Assembly (NCBI GenBank): GCA_028866835.1
Contig: JAGWHJ010000005.1
Location: 1-57,113, forward strand
DNA: 57,113 bases
Reading direction: 5' to 3'
From: Microcaldota archaeon
GTDB taxonomy: Archaea > Micrarchaeota > Micrarchaeia > Micrarchaeales > CABMGC01
Below the pieces are notes generated by a model that had not been told where the DNA came from, searched no databases, and saw nothing but the letters and a program-made list of their open reading frames with translations. The translations under genes and the position numbers were made by a program. Shown piece after piece: positions 48,833 through 57,113 of this stretch. The number at the start of each line of letters is the position of its first letter. Within the stretch, counting starts at the first letter, position 1.

Positions 48833-50032
48833 ATGGAGGGATTGAGAACCGTCACCCGTGGCAGGAAGCTTGATCCAACATCGGAAAGGCTGATTCCTGA
48901 ACTAACTCCTGCTGTAACTCCCGTCAATAAGGTCATGACTTTAGAGGAGGCTCTGGACCGGACCGCAGAGCTTGCGGAGAAGGCATTAAGCCGCGGGACT
49001 TTCGGCGTCGCTGGGCTTCTGACAGGGCCCGGCGGAATGGTCTATGCAGAGGCGATGAACATGACGCAGAGGAAAGGAAAGCCCTACGATCCGACAGGGC
49101 ACGTGGAGAGGCAGCTCATAGACTGGTACTTCGAAGCCGCGAGAGCAGGGGCGAAGCTGCCTCCGCCCGGGCATATGCTCATACTCTCGTCCCTGGACCC
49201 CTGTGCGATGTGCTCGGGTTCCACCATAAAGGCGGGATTCAAGACAGTTGCGATAGACTTAGACGGCGGCGAGGCGGGCATACACGACGTCCATGGACTG
49301 CCGCACAGGATGCCCAGGGAGCTCTGGGCGGTTGCGGAATCGAGCATACATCTCATAACCTCCAGGTCTGGCCGCGCCCTTCTTTCACGGCAGTTCCCTG
49401 AATCGGAGGCGCCTGGCCCAAAAAGGCTGAGCGGCATCATAGAGAGATGCAGGAATGCGTTCGAGCATTCGTACCTGCAGATGCTTTATGGCCTCGAGAA
49501 GAACCGCAACGGCGCAGCAGGGGACCTCAGGACGCTGCTGCGCGACCTTCACTCGGAATTGCCCGACACGCTGGAGATCCCGCCAGCCGAGATACATACG
49601 GTTGCTGGAGGCAACCGGAGAGTCATTGAGGGCCTCCTTGGCGATGAAAGGGTGTGCCTCATAGACCCTCACGGCAGGCCGCTTCTGATTGCGAGGGGCA
49701 GGGAAGAGCTGTCACCGATAAGGATAGCCGTCATAGAGCTTGTGAGGAGCTACTCTCAGTTCCGAAGCCATGTGCACGACAGCCATGGCATAGACATGCC
49801 AGGCATGAAGAGCCTATCGGTGCTCATGAGAGATGCGCCAGCCACCCCAATCGATGCTTTCCACCAGCTCGGTTCGATGGGCACATTCGTTCTTGAGAAA
49901 GGGCATGAGGGAGGCATGCCGCTGTTAGCATACCTGAACGGCGATGACGGCAGGATCAGGAGATACGCAGGCGCATTGCCTCCGCACTACACCAGGCACG
50001 AGGGCTTCTTTGCGGGGACGTTGCCTTTCTAG
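48833..50032 (+). CDS. Cytidine-deaminase-fold enzyme with ~250-residue unknown C-terminal domain
   Basis: 399 residues. Residues ~35-160 show a CDA/guanine-deaminase fold: HVERQLIDW holds the zinc His and catalytic Glu, and SLDPCAMCSGSTIKAGF holds the two zinc Cys. The remaining ~240 residues match nothing that I recognise; they include HTVAGGNRR and VCLIDPHGRPLL, which look like an alpha/beta domain. Possible substrates are cytosine, guanine or a nucleotide or tRNA base. It sits alone, with TATA-like sequence before the start and glutamine synthetase downstream. Because the zinc site is intact, an active deaminase is likely. Confidence 0.72.
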   Translation: MEGLRTVTRGRKLDPTSERLIPELTPAVTPVNKVMTLEEALDRTAELAEKALSRGTFGVAGLLTGPGGMVYAEAMNMTQRKGKPYDPTGHVERQLIDWYFEAARAGAKLPPPGHMLILSSLDPCAMCSGSTIKAGFKTVAIDLDGGEAGIHDVHGLPHRMPRELWAVAESSIHLITSRSGRALLSRQFPESEAPGPKRLSGIIERCRNAFEHSYLQMLYGLEKNRNGAAGDLRTLLRDLHSELPDTLEIPPAEIHTVAGGNRRVIEGLLGDERVCLIDPHGRPLLIARGREELSPIRIAVIELVRSYSQFRSHVHDSHGIDMPGMKSLSVLMRDAPATPIDAFHQLGSMGTFVLEKGHEGGMPLLAYLNGDDGRIRRYAGALPPHYTRHEGFFAGTLPF

Positions 50033-50052
50033 AACGCGGCTTTCGTAGATAA

Positions 50053-50092
50053 CTTTTAAGAACGTATCTTGGCTAATTCTCGCTGTGGTGAT
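50053..50092 (+). promoter_or_regulatory. TATA box and Shine-Dalgarno of glnA
   Basis: CTTTTAAG (50053-50060) is a TATA-like box, which predicts a start near 50083. GGTGAT (50087-50092) lies four bases before ATG 50096, deciding that start over the longer frame at 50069. Confidence 0.5.
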
Positions 50093-50095
50093 GTG

Positions 50096-51517
50096 ATGGA
50101 CAAAGACGATAGGATAGGATACGCCATAGACGTGATAAAGAGCAACGGCATAAAGTGGGTTGACCTGCAATTCACGGACCTCCTTGGGAGGCTGCAGCAC
50201 GTGACCGTGCCTGCAGACCAGTTCGACAGGGAGGCGTTCAGCGAGGGATTCGGCAAGCTCGACGGCAGCAGCATAAAGGGCTTCACCGAGATATACGAGA
50301 GCGACATGGTCCTTATGCCGATACCGGAAAGCGTCAGGCCCATACCTTGGGCACCTGGGGTTGCAAGGATAACGGTTGAGATACACAGGGGCGCGAAGTC
50401 CGGCAGGTTCGAGAGGGATCCGAGGGGCATAGCGGAGAAGGCCGAGACGCATCAGAAGGAGCTCGGCTACACAAGCTACTTCGGTCCGGAGCCTGAGTTC
50501 TTCATCTTCGATTCCGTTAACCTCGACATCGCGCAGCCGAGCTCGGGCACGGGATACAAGATACACTCGAACGAGGCGCCGTGGGAGAACGCGGGCGGAT
50601 ACATAATAAGGCACAAGGAGGGATATTACCCTGCTGAGCCCATAGACAGGATGAGCGCCATAAGGATGGAGATAATAACACTTCTTAAGGAGAACTTCGG
50701 CTTCCAGATAGAGGCCGCGCACCACGAGGTTGCCACCGCAGGGCAGTGCGAGATAAACTTCAGGTACTCAACGCTTGTTGACACGGCAGACAAGCTCCAG
50801 ATGCTCAAATACGTGGTGAGGAACATCGCGCACAGCCACGGCATGATCGCTACGTTCATGCCGAAGCCGATGTTCGGCGACAACGGCAACGGGATGCACA
50901 CCCATTTCAGCATATGGACGCTCAACCAGAAGAACATGATGTACGACAAGGACGACCATTACGCGGAGCTGAGCAGGGAGGGAAGGCACGTGATTGGTGG
51001 CATCCTCAAGCATGCGCCGGCGCTCTCGGCGATAATATCGCCGACTGTCAACAGCTACCACCGCCTGATACCGGGCTTCGAGGCCCCCGTGTACCTCGCG
51101 TGGAGCAGGTCGAACAGGAGCGCAGTGATAAGGGTGCCTACATATTACAAAGGAATTGAAAAGGCGAAGAGGATAGAGTACAGGGCTCCGGATCCGACCT
51201 GCAACCCGTACCTGGCCTTCTCGGCGATCCTCATGGCAGGGCTCGATGGATTGAAGAACAAGGTCGAACCAGGTGACCCGGTGATCGATGAGAGCATATA
51301 CGAGATGACAGTGGCGAAGAGGAAGGAGCTCGGCATAAGGGAGATACCGAAGAGCCTTGACCAGGCCCTCGATGCACTTGAAGCTGACCACGAATTCCTA
51401 AAGCCCGTCTTCAGCAGCGCTCTTCTCGATACATACATAGATCTCAAGAGGGACGAGTGCAGGATGATAGCGTCCTACCCGCATCCGATGGAGCTCTACC
51501 AGTACCTTGACGGCTAG
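50096..51517 (+). CDS. glnA: Glutamine synthetase, type I
   Basis: 473 residues. The N-terminal beta-grasp [13 protein letters not shown], the metal-binding [29 protein letters not shown], and the HIS-tag-like [11 protein letters not shown] with [11 protein letters not shown] form a complete GSI active site. It makes glutamine from glutamate, ammonia and ATP. The adenylylation Tyr loop of bacterial GSI-beta is not apparent, so feedback control is probably of the alpha type. Next on the strand come aguB and aguA. Ammonia released by agmatine deiminase and the carbamoylputrescine amidase could be recaptured here, a sensible grouping. Confidence 0.95.
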   Translation: MDKDDRIGYAIDVIKSNGIKWVDLQFTDLLGRLQHVTVPADQFDREAFSEGFGKLDGSSIKGFTEIYESDMVLMPIPESVRPIPWAPGVARITVEIHRGAKSGRFERDPRGIAEKAETHQKELGYTSYFGPEPEFFIFDSVNLDIAQPSSGTGYKIHSNEAPWENAGGYIIRHKEGYYPAEPIDRMSAIRMEIITLLKENFGFQIEAAHHEVATAGQCEINFRYSTLVDTADKLQMLKYVVRNIAHSHGMIATFMPKPMFGDNGNGMHTHFSIWTLNQKNMMYDKDDHYAELSREGRHVIGGILKHAPALSAIISPTVNSYHRLIPGFEAPVYLAWSRSNRSAVIRVPTYYKGIEKAKRIEYRAPDPTCNPYLAFSAILMAGLDGLKNKVEPGDPVIDESIYEMTVAKRKELGIREIPKSLDQALDALEADHEFLKPVFSSALLDTYIDLKRDECRMIASYPHPMELYQYLDG

Positions 51518-51565
51518 GTAAAATTAAATAGTTTGGTCTTGTAATAAGTTCTTGCGTGATTAGAG

Positions 51566-52435
51566 ATGAGCAAAGACACGGTTACGATTGGCCTCATACA
51601 GATGAGCGTAGGTACCGATACGAGCGCAAACCTTGAAAAGGCAGTAAAGAGGATACGCGAAGCTGCGAAGAAAGGAGCGGAGATAGTCTGCCTGCCTGAG
51701 CTCTTCAGATCAGAGTACTTCTGCAAGGAGGAAGAGACCGAGAAGTTCAAGCTTGCCGAAACCATACCAGGCGAGACCACAGAGGCGCTTTCGAAGATCG
51801 CGAAGGAACTCGGCGTTGTCGTAATAGCGGGCATATTCGAGAAGCGGGCGCGAGGCTTATACCACAACTCAGCGGTGATAATAGATGCGGACGGCTCTAT
51901 CGCTGGAAAGTACAGGAAGATGCACATACCCGACGACCCGCACTTCTACGAGAAGTTCTATTTCTCGCCGGGCGACCTCGGCTTCAAGGCGTGCCAGACT
52001 AGATACGGGAAGGTTGGTATACTCATCTGCTGGGACCAATGGTATCCGGAAGCGGCAAGGCTTACCGCGCTTCTCGGCGCGCAGATCATATTCTACCCGA
52101 CCGCGATAGGCTGGCTGTCAGGTGAGGAGACCAGCTCCAAGGACATGGAGTACGCATGGGAGACGATACAAAGAAGCCATGGGATTGCAAACGGCGTGTT
52201 CATTGCCTCCGTGAACAGGGTGGGAATGGAAGGCAACATGAGATTCTGGGGCTCATCGTTCGTGTCAGGCCCTTTCGGAGAGACGCTGGCCAAGGCGGGC
52301 AAGGACGAGGAGATTCTCATAGCAAAATGCGACATGGACAGAATTGACGACACGAGGCATAACTGGCCTTTCCTTAGGGACAGGAGGATAGATGCGTACA
52401 AAGGGATTGCATCAAGGTTCCTCGAAGATGAATAA
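51566..52435 (+). CDS. aguB: N-carbamoylputrescine amidohydrolase
   Basis: 289 residues, nitrilase superfamily. The catalytic triad is Glu in LPELFRSEYFC, Lys in YRKMHIPDDP and Cys in LICWDQWYPEA. These flanking sequences, and the presence of agmatine deiminase as the next gene (13 nt apart), identify AguB rather than another amidase. It converts N-carbamoylputrescine to putrescine, CO2 and ammonia. It lies 48 nt after glnA. Putrescine is probably the base for longer polyamines. Confidence 0.94.
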   Translation: MSKDTVTIGLIQMSVGTDTSANLEKAVKRIREAAKKGAEIVCLPELFRSEYFCKEEETEKFKLAETIPGETTEALSKIAKELGVVVIAGIFEKRARGLYHNSAVIIDADGSIAGKYRKMHIPDDPHFYEKFYFSPGDLGFKACQTRYGKVGILICWDQWYPEAARLTALLGAQIIFYPTAIGWLSGEETSSKDMEYAWETIQRSHGIANGVFIASVNRVGMEGNMRFWGSSFVSGPFGETLAKAGKDEEILIAKCDMDRIDDTRHNWPFLRDRRIDAYKGIASRFLEDE

Positions 52436-52448
52436 CCAAGTGACATAA

Positions 52449-53513
52449 ATGACTGAGACGCCTTTTTCACTCGGCTACAAAATGCCTGCGGAGTGGGAGG
52501 AGCATGATGCAACCTGGCTTTCATGGCCAAAGGACCCCGAGAGCTTTCCTGAGGAGATCCTGCCAAGGGTCGAGGATTCCTACATCAGGATGATAGACGC
52601 TTTGCACAGGAACGAGAGGGTATGCCTTCTGGTTGATGATGAAAAATCCGAAAGGCGCGTGGCCCAGTTGCTCAAATCAAACGGCATAGACAGCACCAAT
52701 ATTGCCATGCACAGAATTCCTACAAGCGACGTGTGGTTCAGGGACTACGGCCCCATATTCGTGACAAAGAAGGGCGGGGTGGCGTTTACACGCTGGAGAT
52801 TCAATGCGTGGGGCGGCAAGTACGAGGAGCTGAAGCGCGACGCGCAGATTCCTGACAAGATTCCGTTGGGAGGCATACGCGGCTTCAACGTGCAGATGGT
52901 CCTTGAGGGCGGCTCGATAGACATGAACGGGCTCGGGACGTGCCTGACTACGGAGCAGTGCCTGCTCAATAGTAACAGGAATCCGAGCATGGGCAAGTCG
53001 CAGATAGAGAAGAACCTCGCAGATTACCTTGGTGCAACTAACATAATCTGGCTGAAGAGTGGCATAGAAGGAGACGACACCGATGGCCATGTGGACGATC
53101 TGGCGAGATTCGTGAACAGGGACACGGTGGTTTGCGCCGTAGAGTCGAACCATCGAGATGACAATTACAATGCACTGAAGGACAACTATGCGATACTTGA
53201 GCAGGCAAAAGACCAGGACGGGAAGAAGCTGAAGGTGGTACAGATCCCGATGCCAGGAAAGGTGCTGTACAATGGCCAAAGGCTTCCCGCAAGCTACGCC
53301 AACTTCTACATCGCAAACAAGACAGTGCTCGTGCCCATATTCGACGATCCGAACGACCAAAAGGCGCTTGGAATACTGGGAAAGCTCTTCCCTGAAAGGA
53401 AGGTTGTAGGAATCAACTGCAGGGACCTTGTTTACGGCTTCGGCTCGATACACTGCGTCACGCAGCAGCAGCCCAAGACCCCCCGAGTGGATTCAGATCT
53501 TGGTGTTGGATAG
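52449..53513 (+). CDS. aguA: Agmatine deiminase
   Basis: 354 residues. The guanidino-group-modifying fold is shown by WFRDYGPIFV, the His of DTDGHVDDLARFV and the nucleophile Cys in GFGSIHCVTQQQP. WLSWPKDPESFP at the N-terminus is typical of AguA. It makes N-carbamoylputrescine from agmatine, which AguB then converts to putrescine. Arginine decarboxylase, the source of agmatine, is not in the window. The last 21 nt overlap the convergent spermidine-synthase-like gene. Confidence 0.95.
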   Translation: MTETPFSLGYKMPAEWEEHDATWLSWPKDPESFPEEILPRVEDSYIRMIDALHRNERVCLLVDDEKSERRVAQLLKSNGIDSTNIAMHRIPTSDVWFRDYGPIFVTKKGGVAFTRWRFNAWGGKYEELKRDAQIPDKIPLGGIRGFNVQMVLEGGSIDMNGLGTCLTTEQCLLNSNRNPSMGKSQIEKNLADYLGATNIIWLKSGIEGDDTDGHVDDLARFVNRDTVVCAVESNHRDDNYNALKDNYAILEQAKDQDGKKLKVVQIPMPGKVLYNGQRLPASYANFYIANKTVLVPIFDDPNDQKALGILGKLFPERKVVGINCRDLVYGFGSIHCVTQQQPKTPRVDSDLGVG

Positions 53514-54983
53514 GTCCTGCGCAACGTACAGGTCTATGGGATTCTTGTCATCAGTAAGTATCGGGTAGCCGGTTGTGTTTATCTGCTGCGGATAGTATTT
53601 GGACATCAGCAATGCAGTCTGATTTGCACCCAGAGTGCTGTTGAAGATCTCGGCAAAATACTGCGCAGAGTAGCGCTGCTTGTCCGTGCTCGCTATGATT
53701 ATAACATTCTGCAGCTGCGTTTGGTTCTCCGGATTTAGCGCAAACACGTAAAGGTTAGGGAATACCGATCCATAGGTCTTGTACAGCGCCCTGAAGGCTC
53801 CTGAGCCGTTGCCCGCAAGCGGCGATAGGACATTGATGAACAAGGACCCGTTCTCATCCAGATGCGCCTTTATCTCGTTCGCCGCCTCGACTGTTGTAAG
53901 CTGGTATGGTATAGAGAATGCCGATCCGTAGGTGTCCAGCACGATCATATCGTACTTCTTGGTGGTGTTGCCAAGGTAAAAGCGCGCGTCCTGGTTGTAC
54001 AGATGGACCCTGCCGCTGCTTCCGTTAAGCCCGAAGTACCTTTCCGCCACCTGTATCACAACTGGATCTATCTCCACGATATCCATGTTTGCGGTAGAAT
54101 TACGGTACAGGTCCTCCGCCATCGCGCCACCGCCAAGACCCAGATAAAGGGCGCTTGAGACATCTGGCTTCCCATCGTAAAGCAGGCGCTGGTACTCGTA
54201 GTAGCTGCTGGCATTGGTATAATTCTGGTACTGTATTGTCTGGAGGCTGAGATCCGTTACCAGAAGAAGCCTTCCTGATGAGTTAAGCACCTGAAGATGA
54301 TAGTATGGCGTGTCCGTCTGATAGATGACACTGCCTTGATAGAGATTAGGCGCAGGTATGGCGGGGAACAGGGAGATGGCTATCATCAAAGCCAATATCG
54401 GAATACCGCGCTTCCCGAATGCAATTAAGCCCGCGATAACGAGCGCGATCGCGGTGAAGATGAATGTGTCCCTCAGCCCGATGCCTGGAACAAGGACATA
54501 CCCGGTAAGCAGGGCACCCACAATGCCTCCGAATGTTGCAATCGCATAAAGATTTCCTGCGCCCTCGCCTACCATCTTAACTCCCTTGACCTTGAGCCTG
54601 ACAGAGAATGGGGATACCATCCCCAGAAGGACGTTCGGCACAGCAAAGAGGATAATGGCTGCCGCCAATGGGCCGTACTCGAAGCCCAGAAAGACGCTTA
54701 TCGCCACAAGCACATTCGATGAGAATATCGGGGTGACGGCTATGAAGAGTGCCGATGCGAAGATGAATATTGACATGATTCTTATGTCAGGGCGCCGGTC
54801 GGCGATTCTTCCGCCGAGGTAGTATCCAACGGCAAGCGCGCCGAGCACAACGGAGATTATGCTGGTCCACGTGAAGATTGTATTGCCGAGATACGGGGCG
54901 ACCAGCCTTGCGCCGGCTATCTCGACTATGAGAATCGCCATGCCGACTATGAAGACGATCAGTTCGAGCCTTCCGAATTTCAT
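53493..54983 (-). CDS. Membrane-fused spermidine-synthase-like methyltransferase-fold protein
   Basis: 496 residues. An N-terminal ~210 residues with about seven hydrophobic helices (start ELIVFIVGMAILIVEIAGARLVAPYLG) is the usual membrane half of fused spermidine synthases. The C-terminal half has the Rossmann SAM/dcSAM fold: LYLGLGGGAMAEDLYR, then DIVEIDPVVIQVAERYFGL and MIVLDTYGSAF. The polyamine-site Asp pattern is only partly kept, so true aminopropyl transfer is not sure. It lies beside the putrescine genes, convergent with aguA, which gives functional support for a polyamine role. Confidence 0.82.
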   Translation of the reverse strand: MKFGRLELIVFIVGMAILIVEIAGARLVAPYLGNTIFTWTSIISVVLGALAVGYYLGGRIADRRPDIRIMSIFIFASALFIAVTPIFSSNVLVAISVFLGFEYGPLAAAIILFAVPNVLLGMVSPFSVRLKVKGVKMVGEGAGNLYAIATFGGIVGALLTGYVLVPGIGLRDTFIFTAIALVIAGLIAFGKRGIPILALMIAISLFPAIPAPNLYQGSVIYQTDTPYYHLQVLNSSGRLLLVTDLSLQTIQYQNYTNASSYYEYQRLLYDGKPDVSSALYLGLGGGAMAEDLYRNSTANMDIVEIDPVVIQVAERYFGLNGSSGRVHLYNQDARFYLGNTTKKYDMIVLDTYGSAFSIPYQLTTVEAANEIKAHLDENGSLFINVLSPLAGNGSGAFRALYKTYGSVFPNLYVFALNPENQTQLQNVIIIASTDKQRYSAQYFAEIFNSTLGANQTALLMSKYYPQQINTTGYPILTDDKNPIDLYVAQDLSNTKI

Positions 54984-55011
54984 CCATAGCCACCGCGATA
55001 ATCAATGTTAC

Positions 55012-55512
55012 CTACTTGTTTAGATAAATCTTTATGGTGTCGCCAACCCTTACCCCGGTCCTGTTAAAAAATCCCGCCTTTGTCTCTATCATGTAATTTG
55101 CGGTCGAATTTGGCGCGTAGACAACGCAGCTCGTCTGATCAGGGTCATAAGAGACGCAGGTAGCGGTCGTGATCATGTACACCACCGTAGAGTTACGCAC
55201 CCACATCACATCGGTGGGCGAGTAGGTGTTCTTCATCCATTCGTCCCAGTAACCGCTGCTCGGGAAGATTAGCAGCGCGAAGGTGCTATCGGTTATGTTG
55301 GTGTCGTTCATGAGCCCTTGCCGGAGCTGCTGCGGCGTTACGTCAATCTGTGTGAAGTTGTATCTGGTACCGTTGAAGACAAAATAGCCCGATTTTGGCC
55401 CGTAGCTCTGCTCCGAATAGTATATGAGGGCCGCAAAGATCACTATGACGATCACAATTGCAGCGGCCATTCCCCGAAGGTTTTGATATTGCGACATGGA
55501 TGGCTTTGCCAT
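55012..55512 (-). CDS. DUF192 protein, membrane-anchored form
   Basis: 166 residues. A hydrophobic helix (about 15-35) anchors a DUF192 domain facing outward: QQLRQGLMNDTNI, YWDEWMKNTYSPTDVMWV, then NYMIETKAGFFNRTGVRVGDTI. Several N-x-S/T sites support an extracellular location. The function of the family is unknown. It lies 28 nt upstream of the spermidine-synthase-like gene on the same strand. A soluble cytoplasmic relative is encoded at 38546-38977. Confidence 0.82.
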   Translation of the reverse strand: MAKPSMSQYQNLRGMAAAIVIVIVIFAALIYYSEQSYGPKSGYFVFNGTRYNFTQIDVTPQQLRQGLMNDTNITDSTFALLIFPSSGYWDEWMKNTYSPTDVMWVRNSTVVYMITTATCVSYDPDQTSCVVYAPNSTANYMIETKAGFFNRTGVRVGDTIKIYLNK

Positions 55513-55603
55513 GTATCTTATTCAATACCGACATTATAAAAGATTTCCACCGGTAACCGAAGCCTGGGCAAGCTATAATTAGGTTTGCTCATACAATTAC
55601 ATT

Positions 55604-56614
55604 ATGCCGCGGAATTACCCGCCGAACAGATACGCGAACATGGCGATACTGCTGAGTTTTGCATCGCTAGTTCTGCTGCTAATCATAGTGTTTAACATTC
55701 AGTACCTGGCCATAGCTTATGGGATAGGCTCGGGGGCGGCCATACAGAGCACCGCAGACCATGCAAACGTCACATCCATACTAAGCGCAACTGCTGCTGG
55801 CGTAAACGCACTGTACAACTCGATACTGGCTGATTACGTTGTGCTTATCGTCTCTCTCGGGATGCTCATCTCGTCCGTCTTGCTCTACCGCTACAGGGCG
55901 AACATATTCGGCGCGGAGGCGAAGGGCTACGTCACACTTCATGGCATGCTTACAATAATCTACTTCCTGCTCTTCACGATAAACAACGCCAATTCGCTGA
56001 TCTCGCTGGGCACATACTACATTGTAGTAGTGTATGCGGCGCTGCTTCTATCGGCATCGATAGACATATATGTGGTATTCGCGCGTTACGTGTTCCCTGC
56101 AAGGGCCCTGACCGTGAGGACGGACTTCGCCCTTGACCCGTCAAGGCCGTACACCAACCTGATAAGAATCAAGGACAACATCTTCTCGCAGCTCTCCGGC
56201 AAGGTGTGCGTGGTCGACAAGCACATGAACTCCGTAGGCATCGAGAATTTCTATAGGCTGATACAGGACAACCTCAAAGGGGTGACGGAAATAAACATAC
56301 TTACCTCAGGTGACATGCTTGACATGGAATTCTCGCGCAACTACCTTGACTGCAAGAACGATATCGAGAACGCCGGTGCGAAAATTGAGGTAAGAGTGAT
56401 GCGTGACGAGGATTCTGCTGTGCAGCACGAGAGGTTCGTCTTCGACGACAAGAGCGCCTACAAGGTGCCTCCCTTCAACATAATACACAAAAAAAGCGAG
56501 CACATAACAAGGATAAAGCTCTCCGATGCAAAAAAACGCTTCGGGGAGCTGTATGAGAAAGCTACAAAGTATGAGAACTTCGTATCAAAGAATGGGAAGA
56601 CAAAGAAAGGATGA
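55604..56614 (+). CDS. Membrane protein with cytoplasmic PLD-like C-terminal domain
   Basis: 336 residues. Four hydrophobic helices (about 14-36, 78-95, 110-130, 135-158) are followed by a ~170-residue soluble domain: KDNIFSQLSGKVCVVDKHMNS, VTEINILTSGDML, IEVRVMRDEDSAVQHERFVFDD. The last element resembles the His-containing strand of phospholipase-D-like (HKD) domains and is placed after alternating strands and helices as in that fold. However, the full HxKxxxxD motif is not present, so catalytic activity is doubtful. The function is unknown; it could sense or recruit partners at the membrane. It has its own short AT-rich promoter. Confidence 0.62.
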   Translation: MPRNYPPNRYANMAILLSFASLVLLLIIVFNIQYLAIAYGIGSGAAIQSTADHANVTSILSATAAGVNALYNSILADYVVLIVSLGMLISSVLLYRYRANIFGAEAKGYVTLHGMLTIIYFLLFTINNANSLISLGTYYIVVVYAALLLSASIDIYVVFARYVFPARALTVRTDFALDPSRPYTNLIRIKDNIFSQLSGKVCVVDKHMNSVGIENFYRLIQDNLKGVTEINILTSGDMLDMEFSRNYLDCKNDIENAGAKIEVRVMRDEDSAVQHERFVFDDKSAYKVPPFNIIHKKSEHITRIKLSDAKKRFGELYEKATKYENFVSKNGKTKKG

Positions 56615-56637
56615 GACTGTAGCTTGAACGCCTTTTG

Positions 56638-57113
56638 TCATAAATACCTCTCAAGCGAGGCTGCAATTTCTATCAATTCCTCGCGTATCCCGGGCTTAAG
56701 ATCCGAGGTTTCGATCAAGGCTCGTGCATCGCCAGGCCTGTCCTCTTTTAAGAGTTTGCTGAATGCGTCTATGGTAAGCGGGTCAAGATCAGCAATCTCT
56801 TCAGGATCGGCTTTCCGGCCAGCTACACTAGCCGCAAAGAGATTCCTATCCGTACGCAGCATTTTGGTGTATGCAGTCGCTATTGCCTTGATGACGGGCC
56901 TTGGCAATCCCTGGCGTTCAGCAATCTTGATAGGATTGTAAAGGATTCCAGTACCCATGCGCGCCATATCCCCAGTACCTCCCAGGAAGAGCTCGGTAAC
57001 CTCCTCTTCGGTAATGTTAAGATGCCTATAGTGCAGAAGCTCTTTTGCAATTTCAGGCCTCTGCTTTGCCAATGCCTTTTTTGCCAAGTCGATGATTACC
57101 GCCTTTATTTTAT
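56638..57113 (-). CDS. Hypothetical protein (start beyond the right edge)
   Basis: The frame stays open through the end of the window (visible upstream residues ...KIKAVIID before LAKKAL), so the true start lies beyond 57113. The visible ~158 residues are helical and charged. One stretch is LHYRHLNITEEEVTELFLGGTG; the C-terminus is IREELIEIAASLERYL. No family recognised. A helical repeat or regulatory protein is possible. It is convergent with the membrane/PLD-like gene, 23 nt apart. Confidence 0.6.
   Translation of the reverse strand, partial: KIKAVIIDLAKKALAKQRPEIAKELLHYRHLNITEEEVTELFLGGTGDMARMGTGILYNPIKIAERQGLPRPVIKAIATAYTKMLRTDRNLFAASVAGRKADPEEIADLDPLTIDAFSKLLKEDRPGDARALIETSDLKPGIREELIEIAASLERYL

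Overview
The window looks like a piece of an archaeal chromosome, most probably from a DPANN lineage close to Micrarchaeota (ARMAN-type). This is inferred from gene content, not from any database search. Archaeal markers are an FttA/aCPSF1 ribonuclease, a proteasome beta subunit, an archaeal TyrRS, FtsZ next to SecE/Sec61-gamma, ScpA/ScpB, a stand-alone TRAM protein, a type-IV-pilin-like N-terminus carrying the segment AMEYLMTYGWA, and many leaderless or short-leader genes behind TATA boxes. At the left edge a tRNA-Asp gene appears to carry two introns, one at the canonical 37/38 position and one in the variable loop. Such non-canonical introns would fit the broad-specificity splicing endonuclease reported for ARMAN archaea.

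Layout. 1-5600: partial LAGLIDADG endonuclease, tRNA-Asp, then mostly minus-strand surface and membrane proteins (M23-like anchored protein, DoxX, Yx(FWY)xxD protein, two polytopic proteins). 5600-8600: FttA, PsmB and TRAM, an RNA and protein turnover block. 8600-13900: flippase, CTP synthase, a TnpB-only IS200/IS605 element, pyrophosphatase. 13850-20000: NFACT-R protein, SecE, FtsZ, sugar nucleotidyltransferase, TyrRS, PyrF-PyrE. 19400-24400: ABC exporter, tandem-HIT protein with a long structured leader, phosphodiesterase, P-loop kinase. 24400-28600: ArgB-ArgC, pterin dehydratase, a translationally coupled HD hydrolase and nucleotidyltransferase. 28700-32800: a ribbon-helix-helix/nucleotidyltransferase fusion diverging from a cupin gene, 2H phosphoesterase, ROK sugar kinase, tRNA-Val, cobalamin adenosyltransferase. 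32800-38200: surface protein, ScpB-ScpA, a Cys-rich mini-protein, P5C/aldehyde dehydrogenase, a double Lrp-like regulator. 38500-44000: DUF192, GGPP synthase, UbiE methyltransferase, CPA2 antiporter, pilin-LamG protein, MBL exonuclease. 44100-48800: unknowns, endonuclease IV, a HerA-like ATPase fused to a nuclease-like domain. 48800-57113: deaminase fusion, GlnA-AguB-AguA, spermidine-synthase-like membrane protein, DUF192, two unknowns.

How the genes fit together. Pyrimidine (PyrE, PyrF, PyrG), arginine-type (ArgB, ArgC) and glutamine/putrescine (GlnA, AguB, AguA) steps show more biosynthesis than the most reduced DPANN. UbiE and a prenyl synthase point to quinone and ether-lipid chemistry. 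The most intriguing regulatory unit is at 28765-32100. There, a DNA-binding domain is fused to a nucleotidyltransferase fold whose catalytic signature is eroded. It faces, across a 96-base promoter with a 9-bp-arm inverted repeat and 10-bp-phased direct repeats, a cluster that ends in a sugar kinase. I infer a sugar- or sugar-nucleotide-sensing repressor. The most striking sequence-level feature is the two-intron tRNA-Asp.
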